NCBI GenBank assembly: GCA_020073305.1
Contig: JAIQFK010000026.1
Coordinates: forward strand, 40,578 to 104,577
Reading direction: 5' to 3'
DNA length: 64,000 nucleotides
From: Terriglobia bacterium
GTDB lineage: Bacteria > Acidobacteriota > Terriglobia > Bryobacterales > Bryobacteraceae
The position numbers and the translations under genes were made by a program. Below are positions 55,977 to 64,000 of this stretch, one piece after another. Every line of letters starts with the position of its first letter. Position 1 is the stretch's first letter. The notes below the pieces were generated by a model. That model was not told the origin of the DNA. It ran no database searches and was given only the letters and a program-made list of their open reading frames with translations.

Positions 55977-56828
55977 GTGCTCAAAGTCATTAATCCCGTC
56001 ATGAGCATCGAAGTCGGCGTCAACCTCGAGTTCATCCGCTGTGAAGACAAACCCTTTGAGGCGGGTGTCGCCCGGGCGGCGGCGCTGGGGTTTCGTTACG
56101 TCGAGCCGATGGTGCATAACGGCCGGGAACTGCTCAGCGAAGCCGGCTACTTTCACTCGTTCTCCATGGACAACGACCCGCTGGAGATGAGGGATGTCCT
56201 GGAGAAGTACGGCGTGAAGGCCTCCGGATTGAGCGCGCACACTCCGTTGATGCGCCCGGAGATCAGCGTGCCCTATCTGGAAAAGGCGATTCGACTGGCG
56301 GCTGTGGTTGGGGCGCCGGTGGTGAATACCGATGAAGGAATCCGTCCCCGGTGGCTCGAAGACGAAGAATGCTTTCAGGTGATGCGCTACACGCTCAAGA
56401 AGGTCCTGCAAGTGGCGGAGCGTTACGGTGTCTGCGTAGGTATCGAGCCACACCAGAGCATCACCAAGAAAACGGAAGGGCTGTTGCGCATCGCGACGCT
56501 GGTCAAGTCGCCGTGTCTGAAAGTGAACTACGACACGGGAAACGCCTTCCTCGGCGGCGAAGATCCCTACGAAGGGCTTAAGGCGGTGTTGCCGCTGGTG
56601 GCGCACGTCCATGCGAAGGACATCTCGCTTGGGCAGGCGGAATCGGAGAAAGGGAAGGTGACCGGGACACCGGTGGGATGCGCTTGCGGCGATGGCGTCA
56701 TCGCCTGGGTAAAAGTCGTCGCCATCCTGAAAGGCGGCGGGTATGACGGTGTGCTGAGTGTGGAGTGCGGCACTCCCCTGCAGGCCGAGCGTAGCCTGGC
56801 GCACCTGCGCAAGGTGATCCATGGCTAG
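55977..56828 (+). CDS. Sugar phosphate isomerase/epimerase-type TIM barrel
   Basis: The 283-residue AP-endonuclease-2/xylose-isomerase-like protein has 'GVCVGIEPHQS', 'LKVNYDTGNAFLGGEDP', 'VAHVHAKDISLG' and 'VLSVECGT', giving the metal-binding Glu/Asp/His/Glu set of the family. The start is taken as GTG 55977; ATG 56001 is an alternative. It overlaps the ThuA gene by 8 bp. Such enzymes epimerise or isomerise sugars such as inosose or tagatose. The neighbouring ThuA and oxidoreductase genes fit an exotic-sugar pathway. Confidence 0.85.
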   Translation: MLKVINPVMSIEVGVNLEFIRCEDKPFEAGVARAAALGFRYVEPMVHNGRELLSEAGYFHSFSMDNDPLEMRDVLEKYGVKASGLSAHTPLMRPEISVPYLEKAIRLAAVVGAPVVNTDEGIRPRWLEDEECFQVMRYTLKKVLQVAERYGVCVGIEPHQSITKKTEGLLRIATLVKSPCLKVNYDTGNAFLGGEDPYEGLKAVLPLVAHVHAKDISLGQAESEKGKVTGTPVGCACGDGVIAWVKVVAILKGGGYDGVLSVECGTPLQAERSLAHLRKVIHG

Positions 56829-58266
56829 GCGGGTCCTCCTTCTGCTGCTCTTTGCGGCGGCGGCCTGGTCGCAGAACACCACAGCATTCTTCCAGCCGGG
56901 CAAGATCCGGGCGCTGATCATTTCCGGGCGCAACAATCACGACTGGCGCGAGACCACACCGCTGCTCCGCCAGCAACTCGTCGACACCGGCAAGTTCGAC
57001 GTGCGCGCCACCGAAGAGCCTTCCGGCATGACCGCCGAGACCGTGGCAGCGTACGACGTGCTGATCCTGGACTACAACGGGCCTCGCTGGCGTGAGGCGG
57101 CGGAGAGCGCCGTCGAGGAGTTCGTGAAGGCGGGCAAGGGCCTGGTGCTGGTGCATGGCGCAAGTTATGGCTTCGGGGAGATGGAACTACTCGGCGACCG
57201 CCATGTGAAGACGGGAATTCACGAAAAACCCTGGCCTGCGTTCGTGTCCATGGCCGGAGGGACTTGGTCCGCGCAAACCGGCCACGGCAGACGCCACGTC
57301 TTCACTGTGAAATACACGGACCGTGAGAACCCGATCGGACGCGGCCTGCCGGAAACTTTTCTCACGAGCGACGAACTTTACCACCGTATGAATATGCGGC
57401 CGGAAGCTCACGTGATCGCGACCGCGTTTTCAGCAATAGAAACAGGCGGCACCGGCAGAGAAGAGCCGATCTTGTGGACGGTCGCCTACGGCAAAGGCCG
57501 GGTATTCCAGACCGTGCTGGGCCACGACACGGCGGCGATGATGGAACCGGGGTTTGCAGCTTCCTTCACGCGCGCCACGGAATGGGCGGCCACCGGCGGT
57601 GTAAAGCCGCTGGTCGAGACGCAAAAGGAACCGCCTATCCGCGTTCTCGTCGTGACCGGTGGTCATGACCACGCACCCAGCTTTTACTCGCTTTTCAACG
57701 GGCGGGAAGACCTGGCGGTGACTGTCGATCCGCAACCCGGCGCCTTCAGCCACGATCTCCGGAAAATGTACGACGTGCTGGTGCTCTATGACATGTACCA
57801 GGATGTCCCTGAGACAGAGCGCCGCAACCTCCGCGAGTTTCTGGAAAGCGGGAAGGGTGTCTTGATTCTTCACCATGCCCTTGCCAGCCTGAGTGACTGG
57901 CAGTGGTGGTGGGAGGAGGTGCGCGCTGGGAAGTACTTCCTGAAGGAAGAGCCCGGGCATCTGGCCTCGACGTATCTGCATGACCAGGATCTGATTGTCG
58001 AGCCGGCGGGTAAGCATCCGATCACCGACGGTATCGGGACCATACATATCATCGACGAGACTTACAAACACGTCTGGGTTTCACCGGAAGCGCGTGTCCT
58101 TTTGAAGACCGATCACCCAACCGCGGACGGGCCGCTGATGTGGGTGAGCCCGTACCAGAAGTCGCGCGTTGTTTATTGCATGCTCGGGCATGGACCCGAA
58201 GCGCACAACCACCCGCAGTTCCGGCAGTTGATTCACAACGCCGTGAGGTGGGTGGCAGGAAGGTAA
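56821..58266 (+). CDS. Secreted protein with two ThuA domains
   Basis: The 481-residue protein has a signal peptide ('VLLLLLFAAAAWSQ') and two tandem ThuA-like domains (trehalose-utilisation, glutamine-amidotransferase-like fold). The first includes 'RALIISGRNNHDWRETTPLLRQQL' and 'GLVLVHGASYG'; the second 'IRVLVVTGGHDHAPSFYSLF', 'GVLILHHALASLSDW' and 'SRVVYCMLGHGPEAH'. ThuA relatives accompany Gfo/Idh/MocA sugar oxidoreductases, and one follows here directly. The reaction is not settled for the family. Confidence 0.87.
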   Translation: MARRVLLLLLFAAAAWSQNTTAFFQPGKIRALIISGRNNHDWRETTPLLRQQLVDTGKFDVRATEEPSGMTAETVAAYDVLILDYNGPRWREAAESAVEEFVKAGKGLVLVHGASYGFGEMELLGDRHVKTGIHEKPWPAFVSMAGGTWSAQTGHGRRHVFTVKYTDRENPIGRGLPETFLTSDELYHRMNMRPEAHVIATAFSAIETGGTGREEPILWTVAYGKGRVFQTVLGHDTAAMMEPGFAASFTRATEWAATGGVKPLVETQKEPPIRVLVVTGGHDHAPSFYSLFNGREDLAVTVDPQPGAFSHDLRKMYDVLVLYDMYQDVPETERRNLREFLESGKGVLILHHALASLSDWQWWWEEVRAGKYFLKEEPGHLASTYLHDQDLIVEPAGKHPITDGIGTIHIIDETYKHVWVSPEARVLLKTDHPTADGPLMWVSPYQKSRVVYCMLGHGPEAHNHPQFRQLIHNAVRWVAGR

Positions 58267-58274
58267 GGGCATTT

Positions 58275-59459
58275 ATGCATCGACGAGATTTCTTAAAGAC
58301 ATCAGGGATTGCGGGGATGACCGCCGCGTCCGCTTCCCGCGTGATGGGTGCTAATGACCGCATCCGCCTGGGCATCATGGGAACAGGCGGCCGGGGGTCT
58401 TATCTGATGAGAGAGGCCAACAAATGCGGCGGCATCGAGTGGGTGGCGGTGTGTGATGCCTGGGACGTTCGCCGGGACGAAGCGCAACAGCTTGCCGGCT
58501 CCGGGGTGGACAAGTATGCGGACTACCGCGCGCTGCTCGACCGGAAAGATATCGACGGCGTGATCGTCGCCACGTGGGATAACACGCACTCCCGAATTTC
58601 GATTGACGTTTGCAAGGCCGGCAAGGACGTGTATGTCGAGAAGCCCATGACGTCGCGTCCCGAGCAGGGCCCGCCGCTGGTGCGTGCGGTGCGCGAGTAT
58701 GGCCGTGTATTGCAGACGGGCGTGCAGCAGCGCAGCACACCGCACTTCGCGGAGGCCAAAGAGCGGTTCTTCGACAGCGGGCTGATCGGCGAGGTTCACA
58801 TGGTCCGGACGATCTGGAACTGCAACGCTGGCTACCTCATGAAGCCGCCCGCCGGCATGGAGAACAAACCCGCAGGTCTCGATTGGGAGGCTTGCCTGGG
58901 TTCACTACCGAAGATCCCGTGGGATCCGAAGCGCTATTTCAATCACTTTTCTTATATGGACCTCTGCTGCGGGCAGTCCGGCGGTCTGTTCGTGCACATG
59001 ATCGACGTGGTGCAGTGGTACCTGGGTATTACCCGGTGCAATTCCGTTGTAGCGGGCGGAGGAATCTACCAGTACGACGACGGGCGCGATACGCCTGATA
59101 ACGTCAACCTGATCTGCGAGTACCCCGGCAAGCTGGTGGTCACGTTCGAGGCCAGCATCACGGACACCGTGCCGGCCGAGAGTGAGGACATCGTCTTCAT
59201 CGGATCCGGCGGCAGGTTGCAGATCTTCCGGCGCGGTTACCGCTTTCTGCCGAAGGGAACGCGCAATCCGGCGGAAGCCACAATCGCCAAAGGGACGCCG
59301 GACCAGCACATGAAGAACTGGCTGGATGCGATCCGCTCGCGCAAAGGTCCCAACGCCACCGTGGAGCAAGGCCACTACGGCGCGATGGTTTGCCACATGG
59401 GCAACCAAGCCTGGCTCGAGAAGCGCCGCGTGACATGGCAGCCGGAATGGGACATCTGA
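58275..59459 (+). CDS. Gfo/Idh/MocA oxidoreductase, Tat-exported
   Basis: The 394-residue protein starts at ATG 58275 with a Tat signal ('MHRRDFLKTSGIAGMTAASAS'). It has 'LGIMGTGGRGSYLMREANK' (Rossmann), 'GVIVATWDNTHSRISIDVCKAGKDVYVEKPMT' and a C-terminal 'GQSGGLFVHMIDVVQWYLG' with a candidate metal or catalytic histidine. It begins 8 bp after the ThuA gene, and the GH38 gene follows after 19 bp, so these probably form one sugar-processing operon. Confidence 0.9.
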   Translation: MHRRDFLKTSGIAGMTAASASRVMGANDRIRLGIMGTGGRGSYLMREANKCGGIEWVAVCDAWDVRRDEAQQLAGSGVDKYADYRALLDRKDIDGVIVATWDNTHSRISIDVCKAGKDVYVEKPMTSRPEQGPPLVRAVREYGRVLQTGVQQRSTPHFAEAKERFFDSGLIGEVHMVRTIWNCNAGYLMKPPAGMENKPAGLDWEACLGSLPKIPWDPKRYFNHFSYMDLCCGQSGGLFVHMIDVVQWYLGITRCNSVVAGGGIYQYDDGRDTPDNVNLICEYPGKLVVTFEASITDTVPAESEDIVFIGSGGRLQIFRRGYRFLPKGTRNPAEATIAKGTPDQHMKNWLDAIRSRKGPNATVEQGHYGAMVCHMGNQAWLEKRRVTWQPEWDI

Positions 59460-59478
59460 TTTCAGCGGGAGGTTCACC

Positions 59479-62400
59479 GTGTGCATTGGTTTGGAGAAAC
59501 AGGGACTCGGGGCGCTCGGTAGACTTGCTGCGATTCTCCTTGTTCTGCCCGCCGCTGCGCAGACCGTCTGGACCATCGGCGCCTTTGACAAGTCCTCCGA
59601 GGAATTCAAAGCCGAGGCGCACACGCGGAACATCTATCGCGCCGGACAGGGTGACTGGCGCCGCGAATGGCCGCGGTTTCTGTCGCCAGGACAATCCGCG
59701 GAGATTGAATTCACCCTTCCGCGCAGCCCTGCGGTCAGCTATACGCTCGCGCTGTCGGTTCTCACATGGATGCCGCGAATCCCGACGCTCCACGTCAGTG
59801 TAAACGGGCACGCAGGGACCTTCTATCTGCACCCGAAGTTGAACCGCACGTTCGGCGACGGCGTGTTTGCCTTCGATCCCCACTATTCCATCTCGGAGCT
59901 GAAGATTGCCATCCCCGCACGCTTTCTTCGCTCCGGCAAAAACTCGTTGATGCTCGAACCAATCGACGACCCTCCCTCCCCGCCAGGCCGCGGCGACCTT
60001 TCCGGAATCGCCTGGGATGCGCTGCAGCTTGCGCGGGGAGAATCGGCGGAAGCCGTTTCTGCTTCGCTAACGCCCACCATCTTTTACAAGCGCGCGGGCG
60101 GCGCAGCGGAGGTGGTGGAGGCGATTGTTCGGCTAGATCATCAGCCGTCGGCGGGAACGGTTGTGCTCAACATCGCCGGACATCAGTATCAGGCGGATCT
60201 GTCGCCTGCTGCCGAATTCGGGGAGCAGCGCCTTTACTTCGATGTCCCGGAATGGAGCGGCGAGACAGAAGCCACGCTCACCGTGGATGCCGGCGCACCG
60301 CACGCGTTCCGGTTCAGCATCATCCCGGCGCGAAAATGGAAGATTTTCGTGGTGCCGCACACGCACCTGGATGTCGGATTCACCGACTACCAGGGTAAAG
60401 TGGCCGAGACCCAGGCACGCGTGCTGGAACAGGCCGGGGAACTGATTCGCGAGCACCCGGATTTCCGCTTCTCCATGGACGGCTCATGGAATCTGGAGCA
60501 GTTGCTGGACACCCGTTCCCCTGCGAAGCGCGACGAGCTCCTGGACCTGATCCGCCAGGGGAAGATGACCGTGCCGGCGCAGTACTGCAGCCTGCTCACG
60601 GGCTATGCTTCACTCGAAACGCTGTACCGCTCCTTGTACTTTTCCAGGAACTTCGCGCGGCGCTATGGCCTGCCGTTCGAGTATGCCAACATCACCGATG
60701 TCCCCTCGTATACGGGCGCGTACCCGTCGATACTTGCCTCCGCCGGCGTGAAGTATTTCGCGGCCGCTTCGAACAATGATCGCGCCCCGGTGTTCGCGCA
60801 CGAGCGCTGGAACTCGAAGTCGCCGTTCTGGTGGGAAGGTCCCGACGGGCAGAGGATCCTATTCTGGTACTCGCGCCATTACGAGCAGGTGCAGACCTTG
60901 TTCGGGCTGCCGCCGGTGCTCGATGCCGTCCGCGAGTCTTTGCCCATTTACCTGGAGGCCTTTTCAACGCCCGACTACAAACCGGACGTCGCGCTCCTCT
61001 ACGGCACCCAAGTGGAGAACACGGACCTGTTTCCGAGCACGGCGACCTTTGTACCGCAGTGGAACGAGGAGTTCGCGTACCCGCATCTCGAATACAGGAC
61101 GTTCGCCGACTTCTTCGCCTATATCGATAAGAACTACGCCGCCGACCTGCCCGTATACAAGGGTGATGGCGGTCCTTACTGGGAAGACGGCGTGGGCAGC
61201 GATGCGCTTTATACGGCCCAAGATCGCGAGAACCAGAACCGCGCTCTCTCAGCCGAGGTGCTGTCTTCGGCGGTTAACTCCTTCCGGCCGGACGTGCACG
61301 CGCCGGAGAGCCTGATGACGGACATCTGGCGCAACATCGTGCTCTTCTCGGAGCACACATGGACCTCATGGAACTCGGTTTCGCAGCCGAATCACAGCGA
61401 GGCCGTGGATCAACTCGAGGTGAAGGACAGCCGTGCTGTAACCGCGCGTCTGGAAATTCGCGACGCTGTCAATCGCGGCATGAGCCAGCTCGCGAACGAA
61501 ATCCATGTGCCGGCGGAGACGCTGGTGGTCTTCAACCCGCTGAACTGGCAGCGCGATGCGCTGGTGGAGACCGATCTGCCGGACAAAGCGAGCCTGGAAG
61601 ATCTGACCACGCACCAGCCGGTCGCGTATCAGGTGGTGGAGAAGAAAGAAGGCTTCGTGCACGCGCGCTTCCTGGCGGAGGCGTTGCCGCCGGTCGGCTA
61701 CAAATGCTACAGGATCGGCGAATCCAATGCTGCGGCGGCAGAACCGTTGCACGGCGGGCGGGCCGTCGAGAACGAGTTCTATCGGGTGGTTTCGGATCCG
61801 GAAACGGGCGCCGTGCGCAGCATCTACGACAAGCAACTGCAGCGCGCGCTGGTGGACGAACGCAGCCCATACCGGTTCGGGCAGTACGTTTATGTCAGCG
61901 GCGGCGAAGACACGAGCATGATCCACCCCGTCAGTTCGCTGCCGAAGGCGCATCTCGTGATCGATCTTTCCCGAGACGGGCATTGGACCGGCGGCGGCAA
62001 GACGCCCTTCGGAGCCTCGTTTCAGCTGCACTCGCGCGCGAAGAACACGCCGGACATCGGCCTGGAGGTCCTGCTCTTCGACCATGCGAAGAAAATTGAG
62101 TTCATCTACCACGTGCGCAAGGACGCCGTCACGGCCAAAGAAGCTGTTTACCTCGCGTTCCCTGTGGCCGCGCGGCAGCCGCGATTCGCGTACGCCCTGC
62201 AGCAGGGCTGGGCCGATCCGGCGCGAGATATTTTCAAAGGCGGGAGCCTGGAGTGGTTCACCGTACAGGACTGGATGGCCGTCGGCGACGATCACGAGAC
62301 GGTGGGCATCGTACCGCTCGACGCCCCGCTGGCCAGCTTCGGCGACATCAATCGCGGCGAGTGGCCCGGCGAATTTCGGCCGAAGAGCGCCACCTTGTTT

Positions 62401-62874
62401 TCCTACGCCATGAACAACTACTGGCACACGAACTACCGCGCCGCGCAGGGCGGCGAATTTACGCTCCGCTACGTGCTGACGAGCGGGGCGAAGCTGGAGC
62501 CAGCGGCCCTGACGCGGCTCGCCATGGAGAGCATGCGGCCGCCGGAGGTGAATCACATCGTCGGGCAGGACAAGCCTGGCAATCCGGAGCGGCCACTCCC
62601 ACCGGAGGGCGCGAGCTTCCTTGAAACAGACCAGCCCAATATCGTGATGGAGACCTGGAAACGGGCGGAGGACGGCAACGGCGCCATCATCCGCCTGCGC
62701 GAGACGCGCGGGAAAGCTACGACTGTTGGTATCCGTCTGCCGCACGGCAGAAATGAGAGTGCGACGTTGTGCAACGCGGTGGAGGACGATCTGAAGCCAA
62801 TTCCCCTCGGCGCAGACGCGACGATGGAAGTGCCGGTGGGAGCTTACGCCGTGACGACCGTGAGGATCCGATGA
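59479..62874 (+). CDS. Large secreted GH38-like alpha-mannosidase with N-terminal beta module
   Basis: The 1131-residue protein starts at GTG 59479, six bases after GGGAGG, with a signal peptide ('LAAILLVLPAAAQ'). Residues about 30-190 resemble the C-terminal carbohydrate-binding sandwich of rhamnogalacturonan lyases ('VWTIGAFDKSSEEF'). The GH38 catalytic part begins near residue 285 with the zinc motif H294-x-H296-x-D298 in 'PHTHLDVGFTDYQGKV'. C-terminal beta domains ('ENEFYRVVSDPETGAVRSIYDK') are typical of the family. It probably trims mannose or related sugars. The precise glycan is unknown. Confidence 0.84.
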   Translation: MCIGLEKQGLGALGRLAAILLVLPAAAQTVWTIGAFDKSSEEFKAEAHTRNIYRAGQGDWRREWPRFLSPGQSAEIEFTLPRSPAVSYTLALSVLTWMPRIPTLHVSVNGHAGTFYLHPKLNRTFGDGVFAFDPHYSISELKIAIPARFLRSGKNSLMLEPIDDPPSPPGRGDLSGIAWDALQLARGESAEAVSASLTPTIFYKRAGGAAEVVEAIVRLDHQPSAGTVVLNIAGHQYQADLSPAAEFGEQRLYFDVPEWSGETEATLTVDAGAPHAFRFSIIPARKWKIFVVPHTHLDVGFTDYQGKVAETQARVLEQAGELIREHPDFRFSMDGSWNLEQLLDTRSPAKRDELLDLIRQGKMTVPAQYCSLLTGYASLETLYRSLYFSRNFARRYGLPFEYANITDVPSYTGAYPSILASAGVKYFAAASNNDRAPVFAHERWNSKSPFWWEGPDGQRILFWYSRHYEQVQTLFGLPPVLDAVRESLPIYLEAFSTPDYKPDVALLYGTQVENTDLFPSTATFVPQWNEEFAYPHLEYRTFADFFAYIDKNYAADLPVYKGDGGPYWEDGVGSDALYTAQDRENQNRALSAEVLSSAVNSFRPDVHAPESLMTDIWRNIVLFSEHTWTSWNSVSQPNHSEAVDQLEVKDSRAVTARLEIRDAVNRGMSQLANEIHVPAETLVVFNPLNWQRDALVETDLPDKASLEDLTTHQPVAYQVVEKKEGFVHARFLAEALPPVGYKCYRIGESNAAAAEPLHGGRAVENEFYRVVSDPETGAVRSIYDKQLQRALVDERSPYRFGQYVYVSGGEDTSMIHPVSSLPKAHLVIDLSRDGHWTGGGKTPFGASFQLHSRAKNTPDIGLEVLLFDHAKKIEFIYHVRKDAVTAKEAVYLAFPVAARQPRFAYALQQGWADPARDIFKGGSLEWFTVQDWMAVGDDHETVGIVPLDAPLASFGDINRGEWPGEFRPKSATLFSYAMNNYWHTNYRAAQGGEFTLRYVLTSGAKLEPAALTRLAMESMRPPEVNHIVGQDKPGNPERPLPPEGASFLETDQPNIVMETWKRAEDGNGAIIRLRETRGKATTVGIRLPHGRNESATLCNAVEDDLKPIPLGADATMEVPVGAYAVTTVRIR

Positions 62875-62994
62875 ATCCACGAAACCAGCGCGTCCGCACG
62901 AATCCGCCAGGGTGTTCGACTCTGGGTCAGTTCTTCAAAGCGGAGCTCAGCTTCCAGCAGGACAGCGCCGGATAAACGTATTACAGTGAAATCT

Positions 62995-64000
62995 ATGAAC
63001 CGCCGCCAGGCGCTCGCCACCGCTTTGCTCGCCGGTCCTGCCGCTGCGCTGGCCAATACCCCGCAAGGGGACCGCCCGCGCACCGCGGCCAAGCCCGCGA
63101 GAGTCACCGGCGTCGAAGTGCTGTACCTCGAGAAGGCGCTCAAGGAGCGTTTCTGGATGGCCAACGCACCCATCGGCGGCTATGCACCCAAGGCTTCGCG
63201 GCTCATTGTCCGGCTGCACACGGATGCCGGAATCACCGGTGAAGGCGAAGGCTCGGGCGGCGCCGACCTGTTCCGCCAGGGATTCGCAGACCTGGTCATC
63301 GGCGAAGATCCCTTCATGGTCGGCCGCATCTGGGAAAAAATGTTCGCCGCAACTTACGGCCGCGAACCCTCGATGCGCGGCTGGTCCCAGCGCGGCATCA
63401 TCAGCGCCATCGCCCCCATCGACGCCGCACTCTACGACATCATGGCCAAATCCGCGGGCTTGCCGCTCTACAAGTTCCTCGGCGGCTACCGCGATTCCGT
63501 CCCGGTCTACGTTACCGGTGGCTACTACCGCGAGGGCAAAGGTATCCCCGAGCTAGTTCAGGAGATCCGCGGCTACACCGATCAGGGTTTCAACGCAATC
63601 AAGCTGAAGGTCGGCGGCATCAGCGGCGGCTACTCCATCGAGGACGACTACAACCGCGTCAAGGCGGTCCGTGACGCCGTGGGGCCGGCCGTGCGGCTGA
63701 TGCTCGACGCTAATAACGGCTGGGATGTCGAAAACACCATCCGGGCCTCCAACAAGATGTACAACCTTGACATCACATGGCTCGAAGAACCATTGCACTG
63801 GTACGACGATTTCGAGCCCTTCAAGCAGATCAAGCTCAACACGCGCATCCCGCTGGCGTCCGGCGAGAGCGAAATCACCCGCTGGGGCGCGCGGCGGCTG
63901 ATGGACACCGGTGCTATCGACTTCATGCAGTTCGACGCCAACGCTCACGCCGGCATCACTGAGTGGCGCAAGATCGCCGGCATGGCCAGCATGTGTCACA
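62995..64000 (+). CDS. Enolase-superfamily (mandelate racemase/muconate lactonising) enzyme, 3' truncated by window edge
   Basis: At least 335 codons are present; the gene continues past the right edge. A Tat-like or Sec signal ('NRRQALATALLAGPAAALA') precedes the capping domain. The barrel has 'KLKVGG' (Lys203/Lys205, catalytic base), the metal ligands Asp238 ('LMLDANNGW'), Glu264 ('WLEEPL') and Glu291 ('SGES'), and 'DFMQFDANAHAG'. The set fits the MR subgroup, which dehydrates or epimerises sugar acids, in keeping with the sugar genes upstream. An exported version is unusual. Confidence 0.87.
   Translation, partial: MNRRQALATALLAGPAAALANTPQGDRPRTAAKPARVTGVEVLYLEKALKERFWMANAPIGGYAPKASRLIVRLHTDAGITGEGEGSGGADLFRQGFADLVIGEDPFMVGRIWEKMFAATYGREPSMRGWSQRGIISAIAPIDAALYDIMAKSAGLPLYKFLGGYRDSVPVYVTGGYYREGKGIPELVQEIRGYTDQGFNAIKLKVGGISGGYSIEDDYNRVKAVRDAVGPAVRLMLDANNGWDVENTIRASNKMYNLDITWLEEPLHWYDDFEPFKQIKLNTRIPLASGESEITRWGARRLMDTGAIDFMQFDANAHAGITEWRKIAGMASMCH

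Noticed and set aside
61366..62880. A 504-codon minus-strand frame opposite the GH38-like gene
   Set aside because: Antisense shadow with no recognisable domain.

Overview
The window looks like a chromosomal segment of an Acidobacteriota bacterium, most likely subdivision 3 (Bryobacter / Candidatus Solibacter type). I infer this from the gene style, not from a search. The signs are high G+C, PadR regulators overlapping a prefix-domain membrane protein, secreted PQQ-type beta-propellers, two secreted proteins ending in the beta-rich 'APG..IYG/FGLNL..G..VTVNG/N..PA' module common in that group, many Tat-exported Gfo/Idh/MocA and sugar-metabolism proteins, and a 16S gene whose 5' region resembles that clade from memory.

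Layout. 1-6.2 kb (minus strand): a tricorn-like secreted S41 protease, a decayed PQQ-propeller remnant, a PadR regulator with an overlapping membrane-protein gene, and a secreted PQQ-like propeller. 6.3-10.8 kb (plus): a tight four-gene cassette of HemN-like radical SAM enzyme, chorismate-lyase-like protein, flavin-dependent halogenase-like protein and PaaK-like aryl ligase. This is the best candidate for an undescribed pathway, perhaps a halogenated hydroxybenzoyl metabolite. 10.9-15.8 kb: secreted proteins (matrixin-type protease, GH172/DUF2961, cupin). 15.8-24 kb: housekeeping genes (tsaB, DUF5060/DUF4038 glycosidase, hemH, a lipoprotein / geranylgeranyl-reductase-like / hemL overlapping chain, larE). 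23.5-26.4 kb: a pyrR-pyrB-pyrC operon. 27.2-31 kb: a cupredoxin, membrane histidine kinase and outer-membrane barrel trio.

31-37.2 kb (minus strand): a complete rRNA operon, 16S-tRNA-Ala(TGC)-tRNA-Ile(GAT)-23S-5S, with two tandem sigma70-like promoters upstream. A second 5S copy lies downstream and carries a 24-nt insertion in a conserved loop. An orphan exbD precedes the operon. 37.8-40.5 kb: a two-subunit 2-oxoacid:ferredoxin oxidoreductase. 40.6-44.2 kb: a TfoX-N-like protein, an ICMT-like methyltransferase and a GH3 enzyme with an unusual nucleophile motif. 44.4-50.2 kb: an electron-transfer module of long acyl-CoA dehydrogenase, ETF-quinone-oxidoreductase-like protein, ETF-beta and divergent ETF-alpha.

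50.3-64 kb: a catabolic, export-rich region for plant-type carbohydrates or derivatives. It holds two Gfo/Idh/MocA oxidoreductases, a HEAT-repeat protein, a cyclophilin fused to the clade-specific C-terminal module, a TIM-barrel amidohydrolase, a YncE-like propeller, a sugar isomerase/epimerase, a tandem ThuA protein, a large GH38-like mannosidase and an enolase-superfamily (MR/MLE) enzyme that runs off the right edge.

Across the window, short hairpin-forming low-complexity repeats with periods of about 7, 8 and 10 nt sit in the rRNA spacer, between pyrB and pyrC, and beside tsaB and the DUF4038 gene. No CRISPR array, prophage, integrase or insertion-sequence gene was seen.
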